From: Alistipes sp.
GTDB lineage: Bacteria; Bacteroidota; Bacteroidia; Bacteroidales; Rikenellaceae
DNA: 64,000 nt
Direction: 5' to 3'
NCBI GenBank assembly: GCA_031285405.1
Contig: JAITWH010000013.1
Span: forward strand, 1-64,000
Of this stretch, positions 21,901 through 31,154 are shown in pieces (positions within the stretch are counted from its first letter, which is position 1; each line of letters begins with the position of its first letter). Under the pieces are notes generated by a model, which made no database searches, had not been told where the DNA came from, and saw nothing but the letters and a program-made list of their open reading frames with translations. A program made the translations under genes and the position numbers.

Positions 21901-24900
21901 TCAATGTGCGTCCAACCAGTTGTCGCCTGTGCCGTAGTCGACGAGCAGATCGACGTCGAGTGAGGCGGCACCCTCCATCGAGGCGACGACCAACGCCGCG
22001 ACAGCCTCCTGCTCGCTGCGCAGGGTGTCGACCACAACTTCGTCGTGCACCTGAAGGATCATGCGCGAGTGCAGCCCTTGTGTGCGCAACTCTCTCTGTA
22101 TGCGGATCATGGCGATCTTCATGATGTCGGCGGCGCCACCCTGAATTGGGGCGTTGATGGCGTTGCGCTCGGCGAGTCCGCGTGCCGTGGCGTTGCGCGA
22201 ATTGATGTCGGGCAGGGTGCGGCGGCGTCCGAAGATCGTCTCGACGTAGCCGTTGTCGCGCGCCTCGGCCACCACCCGTTCCATGTAGTCGCGCACGCCC
22301 GGGTAGGAGCGGAAGTAGCCCTCGATGATGTCGGCCGCCTCGCCGCGCGGAATGCCGAGTCGTTGCGCCAGTCCGAATGCCGAGATGCCGTAGATGATTC
22401 CGAAGTTGGCAGTCTTGGCGCGACGCCTCTGCTCGGAGGTGACCTCGGCGAGCGAGACCCCGAAGATGCGTGCGGCGGTGGCGCGATGAATGTCTTCGCC
22501 CGCGCGGAACGCCTCGATCATCGCGGGGTCTTTCGAGAGGTGGGCCATCAGTCGCAGCTCGACCTGCGAGTAGTCGGCCGAGAGTAACAGATGATTGGAG
22601 TCGGAGGCGACGAAGGCGCGGCGGATCGTGCGTCCCTGCTCCTCGCGAATGGGGATGTTCTGGAGGTTGGGCCCTGTGGACGATAGGCGTCCGGTGGCAG
22701 TGACCGCCTGATTATAAGATGTGTGGATGCGACCGGTGACGGGGTTGACCAGCTCGGGCAGCGCCTCGACGTAGGTCGACAGCAGCTTCTTGACGCCGCG
22801 GTATTCCAACACGAGGCCGATGACGGGGTGGCGGCCGGCGAGCCCTTGGAGCGTCTCCTCGTCGGTGCTGTATTGGCGCGTCTTGGTCATGCGGGGTTTG
22901 TCGCCCGCGAGACGCATCTTTGCGAAGAGCACCTCGCCCAACTGTTTTGCAGAGTTGACGTTGAGGGTCGGGTCGGCGGTCTGTTCGCGGATTTGTGCTT
23001 CTAACTCTTCGAGTCTGGTCGAGAGCTCTTTCGAGTAGTCGGCGAGAATCTGCGTGTCTATTCGCACACCCTCGCGCTCCATTGCTCCCAGCACCTCGAT
23101 TAGGGGCTCCTCGATGTCGAGGTATAGCTTTTCGAGATTTTGTTCCTGTATCTTCGGCCACAGCGCATGCTTCAGTCGCAGCGTCACGTCGGCATCCTCG
23201 GCGGCGTACTCGGCCACGCGGTCGGGCGGCACCATGTCCATCGTGATGAGTCGCGCGCCGCTGCCGATGAGGGTCGAGATGGGGATCGGGTCGTAGTTCA
23301 AGTGTTTGTTGGCCAAGTGATTCATGCCGTGGCGCGACTCGGGGTCTAACAGGTAGTCGAGTAGCATCGTGTCGTAGCGGCGGCCCTTTATTTCAATCTT
23401 CGTCTTGGTCGTTGCCGATGTTTTTGCTCCCTCAACTGTAAATGTTTCTATCACTTCAGGACTGATAGATGAGCCGGGACGCACCTGCTTAATCGCCGTG
23501 GCCGTTGCCACGAACTCCTCGTCGAACTTCAGATTCTGACCTATCTTGGCGATGTTCGGGTTCTCGAACAGGGGTCGCAGGATGGCGAGCCGTTCGGCCT
23601 GAGTCTCGGGGGTGAGCGGAATCCAGAACGCGCGCCCGGGCTCGGCGCACATTGAGATGCCTATCATGCGGTCGCGGAAGGGGTCGTAGCCCGTGGTCTC
23701 GGTGTCCCATGCGAACTCGGGGTGTTTCTCGAACTCCTTGACGAGGGCTCGCAGTTCGTCGGGGTCGGCGATGGTGCGATAGTCGTGCGGGGTGGTGGCG
23801 AGGGTGTCGAGGGTCGGGGCGGATGAGAAGAGGTCGGGTTGCGATTCTGTTGTGGGGAGCTCGTCTGTTGCCGGCTCGTCGAACAGGGATTGCTGACCGG
23901 AGTTGCGACGTGCCTCATTGCGAGTGTCGAAACCAATTGGTTCAAAGCTCTGCGCGGCTGAAATCGCTATGTTCCTTGTCGCCTGGGTTGCTTTGTCTAT
24001 CGGTTCCTTAATGTCGGCGACGTTGAATTCTGGTCGCGCTCCGGCGGCGGCGGTGCCGCGGCAGAGTATCGCCGAGTTGAAGGGCGAGCGGCTGTCGGAG
24101 GCCATTTCGCGCAGGAACATGTTGAACCCCAGCTCGGTGTAGATTTCGCGCAGGGCGGGGCAGTCGGGGTCGGCCATCTCAAGGGCCGCGGGCTCGAAGT
24201 CGACAGGCACGGCGGTGTCGATCGTCACTAATCGCTTGGCCAACAGCAGCTGCTCGCGGTTCGCCACGATATTGTCGCGCGTGCGGCCGGTCAAAGAGTC
24301 GACGTTCGCAAGGATATTCTCCACAGTGCCGAACTGGCAGACAAGTTTCGTCGCCCCCTTCTCGCCGATGCCCGGCACCCCGGGCACGTTGTCCGACGCG
24401 TCGCCCCACAGCGCCAAAATGTCTATCACGAGTCGCGGGTCGTCGATGCCGTACTGCGCGCGGATCGCCTCGCGGTCGACAATCTCGACCCCGTCGCCGC
24501 TCTTGCGCTGCTTGTAGATCAGCGACCGGTCGGTCACCAACTGTCCGTAGTCCTTGTCGGGCGTCACCATGAAGGTGGTGAACCCCTCGGCCGCCGCCTT
24601 CACCGACAGCGTGCCGATCACGTCGTCGGCCTCCCAGCCCGCAACCTCGACTGCGGGGATGCGCATCGCCTCAAGTATGCGTTTGATGTAGGGCACCGAG
24701 GCGACGATGTCCTCGGGTGTGGCGGAGCGGTTGGCCTTATATAAAGGGTATAGCTCGTGGCGAAAGTTGCCGCCGCGGGGGTCGAACGCAACGCCCAAGT
24801 GGCGCGGCCGCTCGCGCACGATGATGTCGCGCAGAAATTTGGTGAAGCCGAACACCGCCGAGGTATTCACCCCCGCCGAGTTGCGCATCGGCCGCCCGAG

Positions 24901-24960
24901 GAACGCGTAGTAGGCCCTGAAGATCAGGGCGTAGGCGTCTAATAGAAAAAGTTTTTCCAT
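21901..24960 (-). CDS. polA: DNA polymerase I
   Basis: 1019 residues, longer than the E. coli enzyme (928). The N-terminal 5' nuclease ('LLLDAYALIFRAYYAF'-like start, 'GWEADDVIGTL') covers about 1-300. The proofreading exonuclease (from about 405) keeps its metal ligands: 'WDTETTG', 'GQNLKFDEEF', 'YAAEDADVT'. The polymerase domain has 'DYSQVELRLMAHLS' (motif A), 'RRRAKTANFGIIYGISAFGLA' (motif B) and 'QVHDEVVVD' (motif C). The extra length is a low-complexity Ser/Thr/Gln-rich linker around residues 315-395 between the nuclease and exonuclease domains. Role: Okazaki-fragment processing and repair. Confidence 0.96.
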   Translation of the reverse strand: MEKLFLLDAYALIFRAYYAFLGRPMRNSAGVNTSAVFGFTKFLRDIIVRERPRHLGVAFDPRGGNFRHELYPLYKANRSATPEDIVASVPYIKRILEAMRIPAVEVAGWEADDVIGTLSVKAAAEGFTTFMVTPDKDYGQLVTDRSLIYKQRKSGDGVEIVDREAIRAQYGIDDPRLVIDILALWGDASDNVPGVPGIGEKGATKLVCQFGTVENILANVDSLTGRTRDNIVANREQLLLAKRLVTIDTAVPVDFEPAALEMADPDCPALREIYTELGFNMFLREMASDSRSPFNSAILCRGTAAAGARPEFNVADIKEPIDKATQATRNIAISAAQSFEPIGFDTRNEARRNSGQQSLFDEPATDELPTTESQPDLFSSAPTLDTLATTPHDYRTIADPDELRALVKEFEKHPEFAWDTETTGYDPFRDRMIGISMCAEPGRAFWIPLTPETQAERLAILRPLFENPNIAKIGQNLKFDEEFVATATAIKQVRPGSSISPEVIETFTVEGAKTSATTKTKIEIKGRRYDTMLLDYLLDPESRHGMNHLANKHLNYDPIPISTLIGSGARLITMDMVPPDRVAEYAAEDADVTLRLKHALWPKIQEQNLEKLYLDIEEPLIEVLGAMEREGVRIDTQILADYSKELSTRLEELEAQIREQTADPTLNVNSAKQLGEVLFAKMRLAGDKPRMTKTRQYSTDEETLQGLAGRHPVIGLVLEYRGVKKLLSTYVEALPELVNPVTGRIHTSYNQAVTATGRLSSTGPNLQNIPIREEQGRTIRRAFVASDSNHLLLSADYSQVELRLMAHLSKDPAMIEAFRAGEDIHRATAARIFGVSLAEVTSEQRRRAKTANFGIIYGISAFGLAQRLGIPRGEAADIIEGYFRSYPGVRDYMERVVAEARDNGYVETIFGRRRTLPDINSRNATARGLAERNAINAPIQGGAADIMKIAMIRIQRELRTQGLHSRMILQVHDEVVVDTLRSEQEAVAALVVASMEGAASLDVDLLVDYGTGDNWLDAH

Positions 24961-25139
24961 AAAACTTTTTTAATTGAAAATTGAAAGTGGAAAATTGAAA
25001 ATGAGGCTGACGCAACACTAAGCTACGCAGTATTATATTTTGCGTAGCCAAAATTTCGCGTAGCACATTTTCAATTTTCCATTTTCAATTTTCCACTTTT
25101 AATTATCAATTCAGCAAATGACGCGTCATTTGTCAAATG
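24961..25139. repeat. Intergenic cassette with inverted AATTGAA arms
   Basis: The left arm is AATTGAAAATTGAAAGTGG-type heptads (about 24971-25005) ending in GCTGACGC (25006-25013). The core has GCTACGC and GCGTAGC words (25022-25028, 25042-25048). GCGTAGC (25058-25064) then opens the right arm of TTTTCAA heptads to about 25108. An 18 bp perfect palindrome, CAAATGACGCGTCATTTG (25115-25132), follows next to the downstream gene's stop. This is a clear example of the arm-core-inverted-arm layout. Confidence 0.8.
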
Positions 25140-26267
25140 TCAAGACTCCTGCGATGCGCGTCGATTCTGTTCGTAGTACTCATGCCAATTCATATCCATC
25201 GACCGCACGAACTTCAGGCCGGTTGCTCCCGCCGCTTCGAGTCTCTCCTTTATGCTTTTGTGGCAGAACCACCAACCCAAGGCGTGGAAGTCGATCTCGA
25301 AGATAAGGCGTTCGGCCTCAGGCGTTTTGGCCATCACTCCCGAACGGAACGAGAGGTAAGCGATATCTTCGAGACCGCTGGTCGAATCGCCGTGATAGAC
25401 GATGCCCTTCGACCCTTCGATGAGTTTCAGATGATCCTTGTCGATGAATTTATAGGCGGGAACCGACAGATAGTAGTAGGTCAGCAACTCTTTGCCCGTG
25501 TCGACATAGCACTCTCCTCCGATGGAGGGGCCTTTGATGCCTTTGACCCACTGCGGGATCGCATCGGTCAGCGCCTCGCGCACCCGCTCGCTGATGAACA
25601 TGCTGCCGGAACGTTCGCGGAAAATATCGGTGAAACGAAACTCTTTGTGGTCTTTATATATCTGTTTGTGGGGTGTCCAGACTATCAGGTCGTCCTTCTC
25701 TCCTGTCGCTCCGATTCCGGGGTTTACAATCACGTCGCCATCGAGCCCTCGTTCGATCAGCATGGCGTAGTAATCCTCGTCGTACTCGGAGTATTTGAGG
25801 CCTGTCTCGACGGTCGGGGCGACGGCTTTGGGCTTTGGTGCGGCGGCGGCTTTCTTGGGCTTTTCGGGTACAATGCCCATCGCCGCGTTGTATTGTTTCA
25901 CCCGCTTGCGAGCCTCGGCGGGGGCTTTGCTGAAGAGGAATTGAGAGAGCAAATCCTCCACCTTGTCGGGGAAACGGCTCAGCACCGCGTATTGAATCAG
26001 ATTCATCGGCACCATCGCCAAGGCGAACGTGCCATTGCCGTTGCCTGCGTGGAACGTATATCGGTAGAGGTTGGCGCGATCGTTTTCGAGGATATCCGCG
26101 AGGAGGTTGTCGTCCGCTCCCGTCGCTTTTCGGAAGAAGTCGAGATGCTTGTCTATATGCTCCTCATAATCCGCGAGGGGGTATTTGTCGAACTTCACGC
26201 CGTCGGTCTTCAGCTCCTCGATAATTTGTAGAAGTGTCGGTTTTTGGAACAGATCTTTTGCCGTCAT
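25140..26267 (-). CDS. Unrecognised cytosolic protein, possible Imm11/DUF1629-like C-terminus
   Basis: 375 residues, no signal peptide or membrane helix. Residues 1-115 are helical ('TLLQIIEELKTDGVKFDKYPLADYEEHIDKHLDFF'), followed by a basic Lys/Ala/Pro linker ('PEKPKKAAAAPKPKAVAPT'), then a mixed domain. The C-terminal segment 'FISERVREALTDAI' and 'WWFCHKSIKERLEAAGATGLKFVRS' recalls the closing helix of Imm11/Imm43-type immunity proteins ('SEKLKEALEEAGITGLEF'), but I would not rely on it. No toxin gene is adjacent. Codon use is slightly less GC-biased than in polA. It is co-directional with queD. Confidence 0.6.
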   Translation of the reverse strand: MTAKDLFQKPTLLQIIEELKTDGVKFDKYPLADYEEHIDKHLDFFRKATGADDNLLADILENDRANLYRYTFHAGNGNGTFALAMVPMNLIQYAVLSRFPDKVEDLLSQFLFSKAPAEARKRVKQYNAAMGIVPEKPKKAAAAPKPKAVAPTVETGLKYSEYDEDYYAMLIERGLDGDVIVNPGIGATGEKDDLIVWTPHKQIYKDHKEFRFTDIFRERSGSMFISERVREALTDAIPQWVKGIKGPSIGGECYVDTGKELLTYYYLSVPAYKFIDKDHLKLIEGSKGIVYHGDSTSGLEDIAYLSFRSGVMAKTPEAERLIFEIDFHALGWWFCHKSIKERLEAAGATGLKFVRSMDMNWHEYYEQNRRASQES

Positions 26268-26317
26268 TTTAATTTCATTTTAATTTCATTTTCTGCCCCC
26301 ATGAGGCAGTTTTTAAG
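26268..26317 (-). other. Short spacer with small hairpin between queD and the unrecognised gene
   Basis: CTGCC-CCCATGA-GGCAG followed by TTTTT reads as a weak terminator on the plus strand. On the minus strand, TTAATTTCATTTTAATTTCATT repeats lie next to the start codon at 26267. Confidence 0.4.
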
Positions 26318-26758
26318 TCAATTTTCAAATATCAATTCCGCGAAGGAGGTGGCTGTTTCGGAGAGCTTCAGTGAGCGGAGTGTCACGCCGACAGGGAGCC
26401 GCGGGCGCAGCAGGTCGGCGAAGTGGGCTACGAGATTCTCGCTCGTGGGTTGCCACTCCACACTCCGCACCCCGTCGTAGTGGGCCGACATGGCGTCGAC
26501 CAGAGCCGAGTTGGCCGCCGTGCGACGCACCACGAAGGCGTGGTCGAACCGATCGACGATCTGCTCGGTCACTATGCGCTTCAGGTCGCCGAAGTCGACA
26601 ACCATGCCCTGCTTGGGCGATGTGCCGTCGGCCGAGGGCTCGCCCGACACCGTTACCCACAGTCGGTACGAGTGGCCGTGGATGCGACTGCAGGCGCCGT
26701 CGTGGCCCTCTAAGGCGTGCGCCATCTCGAATGAGAACTCCTTGGTTATTTGAATCAT
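26318..26758 (-). CDS. queD: 6-carboxy-5,6,7,8-tetrahydropterin synthase QueD
   Basis: 146 residues, usual for the PTPS/QueD family. Zinc and active-site features are visible: 'FSFEMAHALEGHDGACSRIHGHSY' gives the His ligands and the catalytic Cys, 'MVVDFGDLK' and 'FDHAFVV' follow, and 'PTSENLVAHFADLL' carries the substrate Glu. It makes 6-carboxytetrahydropterin from dihydroneopterin triphosphate for queuosine. QueC/QueE/QueF are not in the window. The C-terminus 'IFEN-stop' again matches the GAAAATTGA heptad word. Confidence 0.92.
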   Translation of the reverse strand: MIQITKEFSFEMAHALEGHDGACSRIHGHSYRLWVTVSGEPSADGTSPKQGMVVDFGDLKRIVTEQIVDRFDHAFVVRRTAANSALVDAMSAHYDGVRSVEWQPTSENLVAHFADLLRPRLPVGVTLRSLKLSETATSFAELIFEN

Positions 26759-26872
26759 GAAATTTAGTTGTTAGTTGTTAGTGATCAGTGGTTAGTGCTA
26801 CGCGGTCGGTGATACACGCAAAAATTTAGCGTTAGCACTAACCACTGATCACTGATCACTGATCACTGAACT
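26759..26872. repeat. Intergenic cassette with inverted TTAGTGATCAGTGG arms
   Basis: The left arm (about 26765-26804: TTAGTTG TTAGTGA TCAGTGG TTAGTGC) ends in TACGCGG. The right arm (about 26829-26870: GCGTTAGC ACTAACC ACTGATC repeated) is its inverse. AGTGATCAGTGGTTAGTGCT and its complement pair over at least 21 bases. The right arm runs into the lrp gene, encoding its last three residues and TGA stop. Confidence 0.8.
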
Positions 26873-27323
26873 CGACCGACACCTGTCGCGAGAATATCTC
26901 GTTGAGCGAGATGAAGGTCTCGGTGGTGATGATGCCCGGGATGGTCAATATCTTGTCGAAGATGGTGTGCATCAGGTGGTCGTTGTCGCGGCAGTAGACC
27001 TTGATCAGCAGGTTGTACTTGCCTGTCAGGAAGTAGCACTCGACAGCCTCGGGCACGCTGCGAAGCATCTCCACAGTGCTGCCGTGAAGCGCCACCTCGC
27101 GCAGTTGGATGCCGATGAAGGTGCACACGTCGAAGCCCAGACTCTTGGGGTCGACTATCAGACGGGCCCCCTGGATCACCCCCAGGTCGGTCAGCTTCTT
27201 GACCCTCTGGTGGATGGCCGCGCCCGAGATGCCGCACTCGCGGGCTATCTCAAGGTAGGGCATGCGGGCGTTTTTCATCAACAGACGCAGGATCGTCTGG
27301 TCGGTGGAGTCCATCTCTATCAT
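26856..27323 (-). CDS. Lrp/AsnC-family transcriptional regulator
   Basis: 155 residues (ATG at 27323, or 27314 giving MDSTDQ). The N-terminal winged helix-turn-helix reads 'LDxxI'-like 'STDQTILRLLMKNARMPYLEIARECGISGAAIHQRVKKL'. The C-terminal RAM/ACT-like domain ('ECYFLTGKYNLLIKVYC', 'ILTIPGIITTETFISL') binds amino-acid effectors and mediates oligomerisation. The specific regulon is unknown. It is divergent from pgk with a minus-strand -7 box in between. The terminal residues 'SDQ' and the stop are encoded by the heptad array, so the natural C-terminus may have been altered. Confidence 0.9.
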   Translation of the reverse strand: MIEMDSTDQTILRLLMKNARMPYLEIARECGISGAAIHQRVKKLTDLGVIQGARLIVDPKSLGFDVCTFIGIQLREVALHGSTVEMLRSVPEAVECYFLTGKYNLLIKVYCRDNDHLMHTIFDKILTIPGIITTETFISLNEIFSRQVSVEFSDQ

Positions 27324-27388
27324 ATTGCGGTGGTGTTAAGACATTATAAAAACCCGCCCTGGGTCGCCGGACGGTTTCGGACTGTTAG

Positions 27389-27396
27389 CAAAGGTA
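27389..27396 (-). promoter_or_regulatory. -7 box for the lrp-family gene
   Basis: CAAAGGTA on the plus strand is TACCTTTG on the minus strand, matching TAnnTTTG. It lies about 66 bases upstream of the ATG. Confidence 0.5.
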
Positions 27397-27530
27397 CTCT
27401 TTTTTTTGAACTTTTCGTAGCGATGGATTATTATTTGGTCGGAGAGTGCGATTTTCCGACCGAAAATTCGTAACTTGCGGTGTTTTTCCGACACGAAAGA
27501 GTAACCGAACATAAATATAAAAGAAAAACC

Positions 27531-28790
27531 ATGAAATCTATCGACACCTACGACTTCTCGGGCCGTCGCGCAATCATCCGCGTAGACTTCAACGTGCCCC
27601 TCGACGCAAACTTCAACGTCTCCGACTCGACGCGCATCCGAGCCGCCGTGCCTACCATCAAAAAAGTGTTGGCCGGCGGAGGCAGCGTAATCCTGATGTC
27701 GCACCTGGGCCGCCCCAAGAAGAACAACGAGGAGAAGTACTCGCTGAGCCACATCGTCTCCGAGGTCGAAAAACTGATCGGCACCAAGGTTGCCTTCGCC
27801 GGCGACTCGATGGGTGACAAGGCTGCCGAAATGGCCGCCGCGCTCAAGCCCGGCGAGGTGATGATGCTCGAAAACCTGCGCTTCTACGCCGAGGAGGAGG
27901 GCAAGCCCCGCGGATTGGCCGACGACGCCACTGACGAAGAAAAGGCCGCAGCCAAAAAAGAGGTCAAGGCTTCGCAGAAGGAGTTTACAAAGCGCCTCGC
28001 GTCGTATGCCGACACCTATGTCAACGACGCGTTCGGCACGGCACATCGCGCGCACGCATCGACCGCACTGATCGCCGACTACTTTCCCAGCGACAAGATG
28101 TTCGGCTATGTGATGGAGAACGAGCTCAAGGCTATCGACGGCGTGATGGAGAATCCCGGGCGTCCGTTCATGGCGATCCTCGGCGGCGCCAAGGTGTCGT
28201 CGAAGATCGTGATCATCGAAAAGTTGATGGAGAAGGTTGACAGCCTGATCATCGCCGGCGGCATGACCTACACCTTCGCCGCGGCGCAGGGTATGGATGT
28301 GGGCGACTCGATGAACGAGGTCGACATGCACCCCCTTGCCCTTCAGATTATCGAGACGGCCAAGAAGAAGGGAGTCACCCTCTACTTCTCGCCCGACGCG
28401 CTGTGCGGCGACGCCTTCTCGCCCGAGGCCAACACCCTCGAATGTGCAGTGAATGCGATTCCCAAGGGTTGGGAGGGGATGGACATCGGCACCGGCGGCA
28501 AGAAGTTGTTCGTCGACGCGATCAAAGACCAGAAGACGATCATGTGGAACGGGCCGGTGGGTGTGTTCGAGTTCGATAAGTTTGCGAGCGGCACCCGTGT
28601 CGTGGCCGAGGCTATTGTCGAGGCGACCTCGCGCGGCGCGTTCTCGTTGATCGGCGGCGGCGACAGTGTGGCGGCCATCAACAAGTTTGGCCTTGCGGAC
28701 AAGGTATCTTACAACTCGACCGGTGGCGGCGCGCTTCTTGAATATATCGAGGGTAAGGAGCTTCCCGGGGTGGCGGCTATTCGTAAGTAG
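27531..28790 (+). CDS. pgk: Phosphoglycerate kinase
   Basis: 419 residues from the ATG at 27531; the track's earlier start at 27480 adds an unrelated basic leader. Hallmarks are 'RVDFNVPLD', 'LMSHLGRPK', '[13 protein letters not shown]', '[15 protein letters not shown]', '[12 protein letters not shown]', '[10 protein letters not shown]' and the nucleotide loop '[15 protein letters not shown]'. It transfers phosphate between 1,3-bisphosphoglycerate and ADP in glycolysis. It is monocistronic by context. The 3' side leads into an AATCATG heptad cassette. Confidence 0.97.
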   Translation: MKSIDTYDFSGRRAIIRVDFNVPLDANFNVSDSTRIRAAVPTIKKVLAGGGSVILMSHLGRPKKNNEEKYSLSHIVSEVEKLIGTKVAFAGDSMGDKAAEMAAALKPGEVMMLENLRFYAEEEGKPRGLADDATDEEKAAAKKEVKASQKEFTKRLASYADTYVNDAFGTAHRAHASTALIADYFPSDKMFGYVMENELKAIDGVMENPGRPFMAILGGAKVSSKIVIIEKLMEKVDSLIIAGGMTYTFAAAQGMDVGDSMNEVDMHPLALQIIETAKKKGVTLYFSPDALCGDAFSPEANTLECAVNAIPKGWEGMDIGTGGKKLFVDAIKDQKTIMWNGPVGVFEFDKFASGTRVVAEAIVEATSRGAFSLIGGGDSVAAINKFGLADKVSYNSTGGGALLEYIEGKELPGVAAIRK

Positions 28791-28950
28791 TTTTAATCAT
28801 GAATTATGAATCATGAATCATGAATTCAGGTGTGCTTCGCACGTATTTTTATATTGCGTTAGCTAAAATACGCTGCCGGCGTTCCGGCCGTTAGCCGATT
28901 CATGATTCATTATTTATGATTCATGATTCTGAAAAGTTAATTGAAAACAG
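28791..28950. repeat. Intergenic cassette with inverted AATCATG arms
   Basis: The left arm is AATCATGAATTATGAATCAT and onward (about 28796-28825). The core has GTGTGCTTCGCACGT, GCGTTAGC, CGCTGCCGGCGTTCCGGCC and GTTAGCC. The right arm is ATTCATGATTCATTATTTAT and onward (about 28899-28930), the inverse of the left. The M13 peptidase gene starts 20 bases later. Confidence 0.78.
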
Positions 28951-30960
28951 ATGAGAAGGTTAATTTTAATAAGTTTGGCAGGAGTTATGGCGGCATGCGG
29001 CGGCAACAGCGAAACAAAGGTGCCGGGCATCGACCCGGCGAATCTCGACACGTCCATCGCACCGTCGGCCGACTTCTATGAGTACGCCACCGCAGGGTGG
29101 CAGCGCTCGCACCCCTTGAAGCCCGAGTTCTCGCGCTACGGCTCGTTCGACGTGCTGAGGGAGAACAACGAGATTCGCATCCGCGATCTGTTTGCGACGA
29201 TGGAGAAGAGCGCCGCGACTGCCGGAAGCGTCGAGCAGAAGATCGGCGACCTCTATCGCATGGGCATGGACTCGGTGAGGCTCAACTCCGAGAAGCTCAC
29301 CCCGTTGCGGCAAGACCTGAGCGCCATCGAGGTGTCGACATTCGACACGCGTGGCAGGTCGGCGCTGTTGGGGCAGATTCATCGCGCAGTGAGCAATCCC
29401 TTCTTCGGCCCCTTCGTGGATGCCGACATGATGGAGAGCAACACCAACATGGTGTACCTCTATCAGGCGGGGTTGGGCATGGGCAACCGCGACTACTACC
29501 TCGACGCCGAGAACGAGGCGATTCGCGAGGCGTACAAAAAGTACATCGCGACGATATTCTCGCTGGCCGGATATGCCGACCCCGCACCCGCAGTCGAGGC
29601 GGTCATGGAGATCGAGACCCGAATAGCCGAGGCGTCGCTGTCGAACATCGAGCTGCGCGACCCCTACAACAGCTACAACAAGGTGACGGTCGAGTCTTTG
29701 AAAACCGACTATCCCGCCATCGACTGGGACGTCTACTTCGAGACGCTCAAGATCGGCGGTATCACAGAGCTCAACCTGGCTCACCCGAAGGTGATGAGGG
29801 TTGCCAACGAGGTGCTCGCCGGCGACCGCGCCAAGCTCAACTACTATCTCGCATTCAACATTCTGAACGAGGCCGCGGCCTATCTCGACGACGAGATGCA
29901 TCGCGCGTCGTTTGAGTTCTTCGGTCGCACCATGTCGGGTCAGGAGCAGCCCCGTCCGAGGTGGAAGCGCGCGCTGGGCATGCCCAACAGCATCCTCGGT
30001 GAGGCGGTCGGCGAGATGTACGTCGCCAAATACTTTCCGCCCGAGAGCAAGGAGCGTATGTTGAAGATTGTCGGCGATCTGCAGACGGCGCTTGGCCAAC
30101 ATATCGAAAATCTCGAATGGATGTCGGCCGAGACCAAGGCCAAGGCGCTCGAAAAACTCGGCACCTTCATCGTCAAGATCGGCTATCCCGACAAGTGGAA
30201 GGACTACTCGACGCTTGAGATCGACCCCGCGCTCAGCTATTGGCAGAACCTCAAGCGCGCCTGGGCGTGGCAGAACGACGACCGGATGGCCGAGGCAGGT
30301 AAGCCGGTCGACAAGTCGAAGTGGCACATGAGCCCCCAGACGGTCAACGCATACTACAACCCATCGTCGAACGAGATATGTTTCCCCGCGGCGATCTTGC
30401 AGCCCCCGTTCTTCAACCCCGACGCCGACGACGCGGTCAACTACGGAGCCATCGGGGTGGTGATCGGCCACGAGATGACGCACGGGTTCGACGATCAGGG
30501 TCGGCAGTTCGACAAGCAGGGCAACCTCAACGACTGGTGGACCGAGGCCGACGCCGAGGCCTTCACCAAGCGTGCCGACGTGCTGGTCGAGCAGTTCAAC
30601 GCCATCGAGGTGCAGCCCGGGCTTCAGGCCGACGGCCGATTTACCCTCGGTGAGAACATTGCCGATCAGGGTGGGTTGCGGGTTGCCTACACCGCGCTGC
30701 AAAACTCTTTGGGGGGCACGACCCCCGCTCCGATCGACGGATTTTCGGTCGACCAGCGTTTCTACCTCGCCTACGCCCAGCTGTGGGCCCAAAACATTCG
30801 CCCCGAAGAGGAGGCGCGCCTCACGAAGATCGACGAACACTCGCTCGGCAAGTGGAGGGTGGATGGCGCGCTACGCAACATCGACTCCTTCTATCGCGCG
30901 TTCGACATCTCCGACGGCGCAATGTTCCTGCCGGTTGAGGAGCGGGTTGTGATTTGGTAG
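28951..30960 (+). CDS. M13-family (neprilysin-like) metallopeptidase lipoprotein
   Basis: 669 residues. The N-terminus 'LISLAGVMAACGG' carries a lipobox, so it is an envelope lipoprotein. The peptidase signature is complete: zinc motif 'GHEMTH' near residue 507, then 'GENIADQGGLRVAY', which supplies the third zinc ligand and the Asp that orients it. M13 enzymes trim peptides of a few kDa; in Bacteroidota they are thought to process envelope or imported peptides. The length is typical. It is preceded by an AATCATG repeat cassette and followed by a GC element and a terminator. Confidence 0.94.
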   Translation: MRRLILISLAGVMAACGGNSETKVPGIDPANLDTSIAPSADFYEYATAGWQRSHPLKPEFSRYGSFDVLRENNEIRIRDLFATMEKSAATAGSVEQKIGDLYRMGMDSVRLNSEKLTPLRQDLSAIEVSTFDTRGRSALLGQIHRAVSNPFFGPFVDADMMESNTNMVYLYQAGLGMGNRDYYLDAENEAIREAYKKYIATIFSLAGYADPAPAVEAVMEIETRIAEASLSNIELRDPYNSYNKVTVESLKTDYPAIDWDVYFETLKIGGITELNLAHPKVMRVANEVLAGDRAKLNYYLAFNILNEAAAYLDDEMHRASFEFFGRTMSGQEQPRPRWKRALGMPNSILGEAVGEMYVAKYFPPESKERMLKIVGDLQTALGQHIENLEWMSAETKAKALEKLGTFIVKIGYPDKWKDYSTLEIDPALSYWQNLKRAWAWQNDDRMAEAGKPVDKSKWHMSPQTVNAYYNPSSNEICFPAAILQPPFFNPDADDAVNYGAIGVVIGHEMTHGFDDQGRQFDKQGNLNDWWTEADAEAFTKRADVLVEQFNAIEVQPGLQADGRFTLGENIADQGGLRVAYTALQNSLGGTTPAPIDGFSVDQRFYLAYAQLWAQNIRPEEEARLTKIDEHSLGKWRVDGALRNIDSFYRAFDISDGAMFLPVEERVVIW

Positions 30961-31030
30961 GTCGGAACGCCGACGGCGGATTTTCAGATAGAAAAAAGGA
31001 GGCTCCCGGGAACGAGGGCCTCTTTTTTTT
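30961..31030 (+). terminator. GC repeat element and terminator after the M13 peptidase
   Basis: GTCGGAACGCCGACGGCGG (30961-30979) is a copy of the dispersed GC element. GAGGC (about 30999) then pairs with GCCTC across a GC-rich loop and is followed by T8 (31023-31030). Confidence 0.7.
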
Positions 31031-31053
31031 GCAATTTTTTGATGCGGGAAAAT

Positions 31054-31087
31054 TTGGAAATCGAAAAAAAAAAAAAACGTAACTTTG
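31054..31087 (+). promoter_or_regulatory. Promoter with a 14-base A tract in the spacer
   Basis: A possible -33 TTG (31054-31056) and an exact -7 box TAACTTTG (31080-31087) flank an A14 homopolymer (31064-31077). The spacing is 23 bases, longer than the usual 19-21. Homopolymer slippage would change promoter spacing. Confidence 0.5.
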
Positions 31088-31154
31088 TCCGAAATGTTTT
31101 CAGAGGGTCTGAAGACATCATGACTCTTAAACAGGGAGACTAAATTTTGACGCC

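Noticed and set aside
23905-23945. CATTGCGAG in the polA linker as another inserted repeat module
   Set aside because: Only 9 bases match the CATTGCGAG element and no partner arm is present, so chance is sufficient.
28966-30840. 624-residue minus-strand ORF opposite the M13 peptidase
   Set aside because: Antisense shadow; the plus-strand gene has an intact HEMTH and GENIADQGG signature.
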